Positions 19,822 through 27,700 of a stretch of 64,000 bases of DNA are shown one piece after another. Positions within the stretch are counted from its first letter, which is position 1. Each line of letters opens with the position of its first letter. The position numbers and the translations under genes are program-made. Below the pieces are notes generated by a model. The model was not told where the DNA came from. It did not search any database and saw only the letters and a list, made by a program, of their open reading frames with translations. Source of the DNA: Allobosea sp. CS1GBMeth4 (GTDB taxonomy: Bacteria; Pseudomonadota; Alphaproteobacteria; Rhizobiales; Beijerinckiaceae); NCBI RefSeq assembly GCF_900185715.1, contig NZ_FYAS01000007.1, positions 62,001 to 126,000 on the forward strand, given 5' to 3'.

Positions 19822-20223
19822 ATGACGATCCGCCCGGAATTCCAGGGAGAACAGTTCCAGAAGGGGCTCGAGATCCGGCGCGAGGTGCTGGGCTCGGCCT
19901 ATGTCGACAAATCCGTCGAGGGCGCCACCGACATGACCGCGCCGCTGCAGAAGCTCGTCACCGAATGGTGCTGGGGCGAGGTCTGGGGCCGCCCCGGCCT
20001 CGACCGGCGCACCCGCAGCTTCCTCAACCTGGCTTTCCTCACCGCCCTGAACCGCCCCAACGAGATCAGGCTGCATGTCCGCGGCGCGCTCAACAACGGC
20101 GTCACCCGCGAGGAGATCCGGGAGGTGGTGCTGCAGGCCGCGATCTATTGCGGCGTCCCCGCCGCGCTCGACTGCATGAAGGTCGCGGTCGAGGTCTTCA
20201 AGGACATCGACGAGGGCCGCTGA
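19822..20223 (+). CDS. Carboxymuconolactone decarboxylase family protein, first copy
   Basis: A 133-residue protein with the single CMD domain of PcaC-type gamma-carboxymuconolactone decarboxylases: TEWCWGEVWGRPGLDRRTR (about residues 47-65), LNRPNEIRLHVRGALNNG, then EEIREVVLQAAIYCGVPAA. Members without the CxxC of AhpD are decarboxylases or isomerases rather than peroxidases, which fits. There is no protocatechuate pathway in the window, so the substrate is probably another lactone or keto acid. It is followed 34 bases later by the hydroxyisobutyrate-dehydrogenase-like gene. A close paralog is at 31557. Confidence 0.9.
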   Translation: MTIRPEFQGEQFQKGLEIRREVLGSAYVDKSVEGATDMTAPLQKLVTEWCWGEVWGRPGLDRRTRSFLNLAFLTALNRPNEIRLHVRGALNNGVTREEIREVVLQAAIYCGVPAALDCMKVAVEVFKDIDEGR

Positions 20224-20257
20224 GGCGCCGCCGCGCCAACGAACGGGAGGACAGGCG

Positions 20258-21223
20258 ATGGCACAGGACAAGCGCATCGGCTTCGTGGGCCTGGGCACGA
20301 TGGGGCTGCCCATGGCCGAGAATCTCGTTTCGGCGGGGTTCAGGGTCGCCGGATTCGACCTCGTGCCCAAGGCGTGCCAGGCGCTCTCCGCCGCAGGCGG
20401 CAGGGTCGCGGCTTCGGCCGCGGCGGCTGCGGACGGGGCCGATCTGGTCATCGCGATGCTCCCCAACGCCTCGCATGTGCGCAGCGCGCTGTTCGGCCCG
20501 CTCGGCATCGCCGACACGCTCGGCGAGGACGCCGTCTTCGTGAACATGTCGACGATCCTGCCGCAGGAGACCGACGCGATCGCCGCCGAGATGCAGGCGC
20601 GCGGCCTGCGCATGCTCGATGCGCCGGTCGGCCGCTCCGCGATCGAGGCCCGGCGCGGCGCGCTCCTGATCCTCGCGAGTGGCGAGCCGGACAACATCCG
20701 CAGGGCGCAGGCCGCGTTCGACGTGATGGGCAGCCAAACGGTCGACTGCGGCGCCGTCGGTGGCGGCTCGCGCGCCAAGATCGTCAACAATTTCATGGGC
20801 ATATCGCTCAATGCCCTCACTGCCGAGGCCCTGACTCTGGCCGAGGCGGCCGGCATCGGCGTCAACCTGGCGCTCGATGTCATGCGCGGCACCATCGCAG
20901 GGCTCGGCCACATGAACATCACCTATCCCAACAAGGTGCTGCGCGGCGATCTCTCGGCCGGCTTCCAGGTCGATCTCGCCCACAAGGACCTCGGCCTTGC
21001 GATCGAGCTCGCGGCGCGCAGCCATGTCCCGGTCTTCCTGGGAGCGGCCGCGCTGCAGAGCTACTCGATCGCCCGTTCGCTCGGGCGCGGTGCGCAGGAC
21101 TACACCGCGATCTACCCGGTCATTCGCGAACTCGCCGGCCTGCCCGCGGAGATTCCGTACACGCCCACCTCGCAGCAGGAAGTCGACCCGTTCTCGAAGC
21201 CCGGGCAGGCCGCTGCCGGCTGA
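20258..21223 (+). CDS. 3-hydroxyisobutyrate dehydrogenase family oxidoreductase, first copy
   Basis: A 321-residue beta-hydroxyacid dehydrogenase. The N-terminal GFVGLGTMGLPMA (residues 8-20) binds NAD(P), DAPVGRS is the substrate loop, and KIVNNFMG carries the catalytic lysine. Family members oxidise 3-hydroxyisobutyrate, tartronate semialdehyde, 2-(hydroxymethyl)glutarate and similar acids. GGGAGG precedes the ATG. Its position between a decarboxylase-like enzyme and a TctC-type binding protein suggests a hydroxy-acid substrate. A second family member is at 24260. Confidence 0.92.
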   Translation: MAQDKRIGFVGLGTMGLPMAENLVSAGFRVAGFDLVPKACQALSAAGGRVAASAAAAADGADLVIAMLPNASHVRSALFGPLGIADTLGEDAVFVNMSTILPQETDAIAAEMQARGLRMLDAPVGRSAIEARRGALLILASGEPDNIRRAQAAFDVMGSQTVDCGAVGGGSRAKIVNNFMGISLNALTAEALTLAEAAGIGVNLALDVMRGTIAGLGHMNITYPNKVLRGDLSAGFQVDLAHKDLGLAIELAARSHVPVFLGAAALQSYSIARSLGRGAQDYTAIYPVIRELAGLPAEIPYTPTSQQEVDPFSKPGQAAAG

Positions 21224-21302
21224 GGCGCCGCTCGTTGCCGACCGCATGACAGAAGGCCGCCGCCGTCCGAGGCGCGCGGTCCACCGACAACCGGAGGATG
21301 GA

Positions 21303-22271
21303 ATGCTCAAGATCGCTGTCGTCGCATCGGCCCTGGCCGTGGCGGGCGCTGCCCCGGCGCAGGATTTCCCCAAGGCCAGGCCCGTCACCATCGTCGTGCC
21401 GTTCGCGGCCGGCGGCCCGGGCGACACGATCGCGCGGCTGCTCGGCAATGCGATGAAGAACGCCCTCGGCCAGAGCGTGATCATCGAGAACGTCCTCGGC
21501 GCGGGCGGCACGATCGGCACTGCGCGCGTCGCCAAGGCCACCCCGGACGGCTACACCGTGCTGCTGATGCATACCGGTCTCGCGACCGCGCCGGCCCTCT
21601 ACGAGAAGCTGGCCTTCGATCCGGTGCGAGACCTTGCGCCGATAGGCCTGGTCACCGACGTCTCGATGACGCTGGTCGGGCGGCCGAACTATCCTGCCAG
21701 AGACCTGCGCGAGCTCGTCGCCGATCTGAAGGCACGCGGCGACAAGGTGACGTTCGGCCATAGCGGCCGCGGCTCGGCGGCCCATCTGTGCGGGGTGCTG
21801 TTCATGGACGCGGTCGGCCGGCCGCTGACCTGGGTCGCCTATCGCGGCGGCTCGCAGGTCGTGACCGATCTGATGTCGGGCAATGTCGACATCTATTGCG
21901 ACCCCGCCACGGGCACGACTCCGCTGATCCGCGAGGGCAAGATCAAGGCCTATTCGGTGACGACCAGGAAACGGTTGAAGACGTTGCCCGATCTGCCGAC
22001 CGCCGACGAAGCGGGCCTGCCGGGCTTCGAGGTATCGACCTGGTACGGGCTCTACGCGCCCGCAGGCACGCCGCAGCCGGTGATCGCCGATCTGACCAGG
22101 GCGCTGCAGGCGGCCCTGGCGGACCCGACGGTGGTCTCGCGCTTCGCCGATCTCAGCATGGAGCCGGTCACGCGGGAGGAGGCGACGCCGAAGGCGCTCG
22201 AGACCTTCCTCGCGGCAGAGTTGAAGAAGTGGTCGGCTGCCATGACGCGCGCCGGCGTGAAGCCGGAATGA
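21303..22271 (+). CDS. Tripartite tricarboxylate transporter (TctC/Bug family) binding protein
   Basis: A 322-residue periplasmic binding protein of the Bug/TctC family. A short Sec signal runs to about residue 19 (AAPA, then QDFPKARPVTIVVPF, the family's first strand). GDTIARLLG and the GAGGTIGTARVAKATPDGYT region bind the carboxylate. The start at 21303 follows CCGGAGGATGGA. No TctA/TctB membrane genes are nearby, so it is an orphan binding protein, common in this family, perhaps using a distant TctAB or acting as a sensor. Confidence 0.92.
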   Translation: MLKIAVVASALAVAGAAPAQDFPKARPVTIVVPFAAGGPGDTIARLLGNAMKNALGQSVIIENVLGAGGTIGTARVAKATPDGYTVLLMHTGLATAPALYEKLAFDPVRDLAPIGLVTDVSMTLVGRPNYPARDLRELVADLKARGDKVTFGHSGRGSAAHLCGVLFMDAVGRPLTWVAYRGGSQVVTDLMSGNVDIYCDPATGTTPLIREGKIKAYSVTTRKRLKTLPDLPTADEAGLPGFEVSTWYGLYAPAGTPQPVIADLTRALQAALADPTVVSRFADLSMEPVTREEATPKALETFLAAELKKWSAAMTRAGVKPE

Positions 22272-22300
22272 GGCCGGCGCGCGCCGGGATCGCGCGTCGC

Positions 22301-23056
22301 TCAGAAGCGGTTGACCGGCAGCATCATCATTTCGGCGATCTGCACATGCGGCGGCTGGTCGAGCACGAAGAGCGCGCAGCGGGCGACGTCCTCCGGGTCG
22401 AGCGCCATCTTGAACTGATCGAAATAGGCCTTTTCCTTGGCGGTGTCGCCGCGATAGCGCGTCACGATGATGCCGGTGCGGGCGAGGCCGGGCTGGAATT
22501 CGGTGACGCGCAGCGCCGTCTCCGCCAGTTCGCCGCGCAAGGTCTGCGTGAACATGTGCACGCCGGCCTTGCTGGTGCTGTAGGCGGTCATGTCGGGGAT
22601 GATCCTGACCGCGTTGATCGAGCTGATATTGAGGATGTGGCCGCGGTTGCGGGCGATCATCCCGGGCAGGATCGCGCGCGTGACGCGCATCAGGCCGATC
22701 AGGTTGGTCTCGATGATCGCGGTCCAGTCGTCGGCGGAGCCATCGGCGAAGGCGGTGCGCCCGCCGATATCGTGGCCGGCATTGTTGAACAGCACGTCGA
22801 TCGGCTGGAATTCCGCCGGGATCAGCGACGGAAGGGCGTCGACCGCCGCGGCGTCGCTGATGTCGAGCACGATCGGCCAGGTCGAGGGCCCCAGCTCGGC
22901 GGCCAGCCCGTCGAGCCGCTCCTTGTCGCGATCGACCAGGATCACGCGCCGTCCGCTGCCGACGAGCGCCCTGGCGAAGGCGCGCCCGAGCCCGCCGGCA
23001 GCCCCGGTCAGCAGGACGGTGCGTGTGGTCTCGACGGCGGAAGTCTCGGCAGCCAT
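22301..23056 (-). CDS. SDR family oxidoreductase
   Basis: A 251-residue short-chain dehydrogenase with GAAGGLGRAFA at about residues 18-28, NNAGHD, the catalytic serine in NISSIN and the YSTSK motif. The C-terminus is QIAEMMMLPVNRF, which lacks the usual VDGG, as in SDRs of the serine 3-dehydrogenase/YdfG type. It is divergent from the LysR gene at 23200, a likely regulator, and faces the TctC gene tail to tail. Confidence 0.9.
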   Translation of the reverse strand: MAAETSAVETTRTVLLTGAAGGLGRAFARALVGSGRRVILVDRDKERLDGLAAELGPSTWPIVLDISDAAAVDALPSLIPAEFQPIDVLFNNAGHDIGGRTAFADGSADDWTAIIETNLIGLMRVTRAILPGMIARNRGHILNISSINAVRIIPDMTAYSTSKAGVHMFTQTLRGELAETALRVTEFQPGLARTGIIVTRYRGDTAKEKAYFDQFKMALDPEDVARCALFVLDQPPHVQIAEMMMLPVNRF

Positions 23057-23199
23057 GGCTCTCTCCTGCGGGGCGGCCGCCGTCGGCGCCCCGCCCGTGA
23101 ACGGTCCTCGCCGCCGAAACTGCCACAGCGCTCGCAGACTGTCCGCCGTCGCCGGCGTGCTAGCTGTTATGCCGGATCCAGCCTCGGAGCGGGCGGGCG

Positions 23200-24129
23200 A
23201 TGATCGACCTCAAGCAGCTCAAGGCGTTCTCGACGCTCGCCGAATTCGGCAGCTTCTCGCGCTCGGCGGGCGTGCTCGGCGTGGCTCAGCCGGTGCTCAG
23301 CCGGCAGATCAAGGCGCTCGAGCAGGAGCTCGGCGTCGCGCTGTTCTACCGCAACGGGCGCGGCACCGTGCTGACCGAGGCCGGCAAGGTCCTGAACCAA
23401 TATGCCAAGGACCTGGTCGAGACCGTCGACCGCGCCGCCGGCGAGGTCATGGCGCTGAAGTCGAGCCCGCGCGGCACCATCGTGATCGGGCTGCCGCCCT
23501 CGGTCGGCATCGTGCTGACCGTGCCGCTGGTGCAGCATTTCCGCGAAGCCTTTCCGCTGATCTCGCTGCGGGTGATCGAAGGCTTCAGCGGCCATGTGCT
23601 GGAATGGCTGCTGACCGGCAAGATCGACGTCGCGGTGCTCTACAACGCCCCCCGCACCGGCAGCCTGAGGGCGGAACCCCTGCTGACCGACGAGCTCTTC
23701 CTCCTCGGTCCCGCGCAGGGCGGCGTCGTGCCGGACGCCGAGAGCGTGCCGGCGCGCCTGCTCTCGCAGATCCCTCTGATCCTGCCGGCGCGCCCGCACG
23801 GCCTGCGCATGCTGGTCGATTCCATGCTGGGCGAGGCGGGCATCGCGCCGCGCGTCGAGATCGAGGTCGAGGCGATGCCCTCCACGCTCGGCCTCGTCGA
23901 GAACGGCGTCGGCTATACCATCCTGTCCTACTCGACCGCCCATGCCCGCGTGCAGGCCGGCCGCATGCGCGCCTGGCGGATCGTCGAGCCCGGCATCACG
24001 CGCCAGCTCATTCTCGCGACATCGAGTCAGCGGCCGACCACGCCGGCGATGCGCTCGCTCGTCGCCATGGTGCGCCAGCAGGTCCGCAGCCTGACCGAGC
24101 AGGGGCTCTGGCTGCCCAGGGGCCGCTGA
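23200..24129 (+). CDS. LysR family transcriptional regulator
   Basis: A 309-residue LysR regulator. HTH: residues 1-60, with SFSRSAGVLGVAQPVLSRQI (20 residues of the helix-turn-helix). The effector domain resembles the Nac/nitrogen-assimilation branch (GIVLTVPLVQHFREAFP). It stands between the leftward SDR and the rightward module B genes, so it probably controls one or both. ATG 23200 is preceded by GGAGCGGGCG. Confidence 0.92.
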   Translation: MIDLKQLKAFSTLAEFGSFSRSAGVLGVAQPVLSRQIKALEQELGVALFYRNGRGTVLTEAGKVLNQYAKDLVETVDRAAGEVMALKSSPRGTIVIGLPPSVGIVLTVPLVQHFREAFPLISLRVIEGFSGHVLEWLLTGKIDVAVLYNAPRTGSLRAEPLLTDELFLLGPAQGGVVPDAESVPARLLSQIPLILPARPHGLRMLVDSMLGEAGIAPRVEIEVEAMPSTLGLVENGVGYTILSYSTAHARVQAGRMRAWRIVEPGITRQLILATSSQRPTTPAMRSLVAMVRQQVRSLTEQGLWLPRGR

Positions 24130-24193
24130 GAAAACCCGCCGCGATCGACATGACTGATATTCGACCCTTGGCGATGCCGCAGGCTGCACGGTT

Positions 24194-24208
24194 TCGCTAG
24201 CGTAGCGA
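24194..24208. promoter_or_regulatory. Perfect palindrome upstream of module B
   Basis: TCGCTA-GCG-TAGCGA is a 6-base inverted repeat with a 3-base centre, 51 bases before the start codon at 24260. No gene covers it. Its position fits an operator for the module B operon, perhaps of the LysR regulator just upstream, though a T-N11-A core is not obvious. Confidence 0.35.
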
Positions 24209-24259
24209 CAACGAATGAAGACGTCGGAGCCGCAGCGCCCGGCGCAGGGAGAACTCGAG

Positions 24260-25147
24260 ATGGCACTTCTAGGCTTCGTCGGCGTCGGCCGGATGGGCAC
24301 GCCGATGGTCTCGCGCCTGATCGACGCCGGGCACGAGCTCGTCGTTTTCGACACCCAGAAGCAGGCGACCGCCGCGCTCGCCGCCAAGGGCGCGAAGGTC
24401 GCGGCCTCGCCGCGGGCGGTGGCCGACGAGGCCGGGATCGTCTTCGTCAGCCTGCCGACGCCGGACGTCGTCAAGGCCGTGGCTCTCGGCCCCGACGGCG
24501 TCGGAGAGGGCAAGCGCGTCCGCGTCATGGTGGATCTCTCGACCTCGGGCCCCGGCGCCGCCGTCGCGGTCGCCGATGGCCTGGCCGCGAAGAACATCGT
24601 CTCGGTCGATTGTCCGGTCAGCGGCGGCATCAAGGGCGCGACCAACGGCACGCTCGCCGTGATGGTGTCCTGCCCCAAGGCGACCTTCGCCGAGCTCGAG
24701 CCGATCCTGAAGACCTTCGGCAAGATCTTCTTCACCGGCGAGAAGCCCGGCCTCGCCCAGACGGCCAAGCTCGCCAACAACCTGATGGCCGCGGCCGCGC
24801 TGGTGATCACCTCCGAAGCGATGGCGATGGGCGTCAAGGCGGGCCTGGACGCGAAGGTGCTGATCGACATCATCAACGTCTCGAGCGGCCGCAACAGCGC
24901 CAGCGAGGACAAGTTCCCGCGCGCGGTCCTGCCCGGCACCTTCGATTTCGGCTTCGCGACCGGGCTTTCCTACAAGGACGTGCGCCTCTGCGTCGACGAG
25001 GCCGAGGCCATGGGCGTGCCGATGGTGGTCGGCGCCGCGGTGCGACAGATGCTGGCGGTGACGCAGGCGAAATTCGGTGCGCAGTCGGATTTCACCAGCA
25101 TTGCCAAGGTCCTGGAGGAATGGGCCGGGGTCGAGATTCGCGGCTGA
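24260..25147 (+). CDS. 3-hydroxyisobutyrate dehydrogenase family oxidoreductase, second copy
   Basis: A 295-residue beta-hydroxyacid dehydrogenase. It has FVGVGRMGTPMVSR at residues 5-18, VDCPVSGGIKGA as substrate loop and KLANNLMAA with the catalytic lysine. The ATG at 24260 follows GGGAGAACTCGAG; the upstream in-frame ATG at 24215 has no ribosome binding site. First gene of module B, followed by a PrpD family gene 38 bases on. It differs strongly from the copy at 20258, so the two are not recent duplicates. Confidence 0.92.
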   Translation: MALLGFVGVGRMGTPMVSRLIDAGHELVVFDTQKQATAALAAKGAKVAASPRAVADEAGIVFVSLPTPDVVKAVALGPDGVGEGKRVRVMVDLSTSGPGAAVAVADGLAAKNIVSVDCPVSGGIKGATNGTLAVMVSCPKATFAELEPILKTFGKIFFTGEKPGLAQTAKLANNLMAAAALVITSEAMAMGVKAGLDAKVLIDIINVSSGRNSASEDKFPRAVLPGTFDFGFATGLSYKDVRLCVDEAEAMGVPMVVGAAVRQMLAVTQAKFGAQSDFTSIAKVLEEWAGVEIRG

Positions 25148-25185
25148 CCCCGCCCCGAACAGGCCGGTCCCGGAAGGAGCGCGCC

Positions 25186-26616
25186 ATGCCCGCTGCCCAC
25201 CCCGACGTGACGAAGCCCGCGCCCGGAGCGGCTCCCTCGCTGACGCGCCTGATGGCGCGAGCGGCGCTGGCGGCCGAGCTCGCGAGCTTTGGCCCGGAGG
25301 TCGAGGCCAAGCTCAAGATCTGCCTGATCGACTTCCTCTCCTGCTGTTTCGAGGCCTTCGACCTGCCGACCAGCCGGCAGGCGCGCGCCGTCGCCAGATC
25401 GCTCTCCGACGGGGTGACGATCATCGGCTCGAACCTCCTGGCGACGCCGGGCGAGGCCGCCTTCGCCAATGGCGTGGCCGGCCATGGCCTGGTGCGGGAG
25501 GACATGCACGCCGGCAGCATCAGCCACCACGGCGTCGTCATATGGCCGACCCTGCTGGCGCTCGCGCAGGAGCACGGCCGCTCCGGCGCGGCGATGCTCG
25601 AGGCGGCGCTGGTCGGCTACGAGGGCGGTGCGCGGCTCGGCCGCGCGCTGTTCGACGCCGATCTGGCGCGTCTCTTCCGGCCGACCGGAACGGTCGGGCC
25701 GATCGGCGGGGCGCTCGCCGGCGCCGTCATGCTGGGCCTGGACGAGGACGGGGCCGTCTGCGCGCTGGGCCTCGCGGCCAACATGTCGGGCGGGCTCAAC
25801 CAATGGCCCCACACCGGGGCCGGCGACATGTATTTCCATCCGGGCCTCGCCGCCCGCAGCGCGGTGACGGCCGTCGAGCTGGCGGCCGCCGGCGCCCATG
25901 CCTCGGAGACGATCCTCGAAGGCGAGGCCGGACTCTTCGCAGCGTTCCGTCGCGGCCCGCCGCGCGCGCCGCTTGCCCTCTTCGGCGACGGCGAGGCCGA
26001 GATCCTCGCGGTCTACAACAAGCCGGTTCCGGCCTGCAATTTTGCCCAGACCGCCTGCCAGGCGGCGCTCCGCGTCGCCGAGCAGATCGAGGATGCCGGC
26101 GAGATCGAGACCTTGACCGTGGATCTGCCCGACGCCGCGATCCGCTATCCCGGCTGCGATTTCGCCGGCCCCTTCGCCCATGCGCTGCAGGCCAAGATGA
26201 GCATCCAGTACGGCGTCGCGGCCGCGCTCCGGCGCGGTGTCGTCGAGGAGGCCAACTATGCCCGTCTCGACGAGCCGATGATCCTCCACCTCGCGCGGCT
26301 CGCCCGTCTGCGCCGGGACGCCGGCTTCACGGCGGCGTTCCCCGGGCGCCAGGGCGCCGAGGTCGCGGTCACGCTGCGCAACGGCACGCGCATCAACCAT
26401 CGCCTGTCCGATGTCGTGCCCGCGACGGAATCCGAGATCCGGGCCCGCTTCCGGAGCGCGGCCGGCGAGCGGCTCGGCCTGCGCCGGGCGGACGAGATCG
26501 AGGCGCTGATCGACGGGTTGGAGACGGAGGCCGACGCGGGCCGCATCGGCCGGCTTTGCCTGGCCGGCGAGGGCGTCGCGCCGGCGCGCGCGCGGCGCAT
26601 GCCGGCGAAAGCCTGA
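25186..26616 (+). CDS. MmgE/PrpD family protein, second copy
   Basis: A 476-residue MmgE/PrpD fold protein. Its start is the ATG at 25186, which follows GGAAGGAG. It shows FANGVAGHGLVREDMHAGS, the family's variant of the active-site NG..H..D..D segment, then the NMSGGLNQWPHTGAGDMYFH region and VYNKPVPACNFAQTA. The sequence is distant from the copy at 16623, so the substrate is probably different. Co-oriented with the dehydrogenase before it and the Liv-type importer after it. Confidence 0.88.
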   Translation: MPAAHPDVTKPAPGAAPSLTRLMARAALAAELASFGPEVEAKLKICLIDFLSCCFEAFDLPTSRQARAVARSLSDGVTIIGSNLLATPGEAAFANGVAGHGLVREDMHAGSISHHGVVIWPTLLALAQEHGRSGAAMLEAALVGYEGGARLGRALFDADLARLFRPTGTVGPIGGALAGAVMLGLDEDGAVCALGLAANMSGGLNQWPHTGAGDMYFHPGLAARSAVTAVELAAAGAHASETILEGEAGLFAAFRRGPPRAPLALFGDGEAEILAVYNKPVPACNFAQTACQAALRVAEQIEDAGEIETLTVDLPDAAIRYPGCDFAGPFAHALQAKMSIQYGVAAALRRGVVEEANYARLDEPMILHLARLARLRRDAGFTAAFPGRQGAEVAVTLRNGTRINHRLSDVVPATESEIRARFRSAAGERLGLRRADEIEALIDGLETEADAGRIGRLCLAGEGVAPARARRMPAKA

Positions 26617-26742
26617 CCCGCGCCATCTCGAGGCGCGGAAGACCGAGGCCGGGCGACACGATCCGGCGCGAACGGACGGGGAGTGGGACATGCCTGTGGT
26701 GACCGGACGGCCGCGCGACGCGGCCGCGGGGAGGGCCCTGCG

Positions 26743-27699
26743 ATGACGGCGCAACTGATCGAGAACATCCTGCAGGCGCTCGCCGCAGGCCTGCTCGCCG
26801 GCGCGATCTACGGGCTGATGTGCGTGGGCCTCGGCCTGATCTTCGGCGTCATGCGGGTGATCAACTTCGCCCATGGCGACTTCATGATGCTCGGCATGTA
26901 CGCCGCCTATTTCCTGTTCGGCGCATTCGGCATCCAGGCGCTCGCCGGCAGCTTCGCCGGTCCCTATCTCGCAATCCTCCTGGCCGGGCCGCTGCTCTTC
27001 CTGTTCGGCTACGGCATCCACAAGGCGCTGATCTCGAGGGTCACGGGGACGCGCACCGCCCAGCTCGACGGGGAGGGGCACTACGCCCAGCTCATCCTGA
27101 CGCTCGGCATCGCGCTCGTGCTGCAGAACGGCGGCATGATCGTCTTCGGCTCGGAGCTGCATTCGATCCGGACGCCGCTCTCCAGCAGCGCCTGGGAGAT
27201 CGGGCCGTTCTGGGGCGACTTCGTCAGCGTCTTCGTCAACAAGTCGCGCGGCATCGCCGCCCTGTTCTCGGTCGCGACGATCGCCGTGCTCGCCCTGATG
27301 ATCGCCCGCTCGCGGCTCGGCAAGTCGTTGCGCGCCGCCGCCGACAATCCGGAAGCGGCGACCTACATGGGCATCGACGTCGACAGGGCACACAGGATCG
27401 CCTTCGCGCTCGGCGTCGGCATCACCGCGATCGCCGGCGCGCTGCTCGCCACCAACTATCCGTTCCAGCCCTATATCGGTCTCGAATACGTCATCGTCAT
27501 GTATGCCGGCGTCGTGCTCGGGGGCATGGGCTCGATCGTCGGCGCCTTCTGGGGCGGCATGACCATCGGCCTCGTACAGCAGCTCTCCACCCTGATCCTG
27601 CCGACGCAGCTCCAGAACGCCGCGATCTTCGTGGTCTTCCTGCTGATCGTCTTCCTCAGGCCGCAGGGCTTCTTCGGCCGCGTCGTGGAGAGGACCTGA
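26743..27699 (+). CDS. Liv-type ABC importer permease (LivH family)
   Basis: A 318-residue inner-membrane permease of the branched-chain amino acid/aromatic-acid/urea ABC group. It has the conserved GLGLIFGVMRVINFAHGDF (about residues 25-43) and VLGGMGSIVGAFWGG near the C-terminus. The start at 26743 follows GGGGAGGG. The next gene starts one base after its stop. In catabolic clusters such importers often carry aromatic or dicarboxylic acids rather than leucine. Confidence 0.93.
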   Translation: MTAQLIENILQALAAGLLAGAIYGLMCVGLGLIFGVMRVINFAHGDFMMLGMYAAYFLFGAFGIQALAGSFAGPYLAILLAGPLLFLFGYGIHKALISRVTGTRTAQLDGEGHYAQLILTLGIALVLQNGGMIVFGSELHSIRTPLSSSAWEIGPFWGDFVSVFVNKSRGIAALFSVATIAVLALMIARSRLGKSLRAAADNPEAATYMGIDVDRAHRIAFALGVGITAIAGALLATNYPFQPYIGLEYVIVMYAGVVLGGMGSIVGAFWGGMTIGLVQQLSTLILPTQLQNAAIFVVFLLIVFLRPQGFFGRVVERT

Positions 27700-27700
27700 C

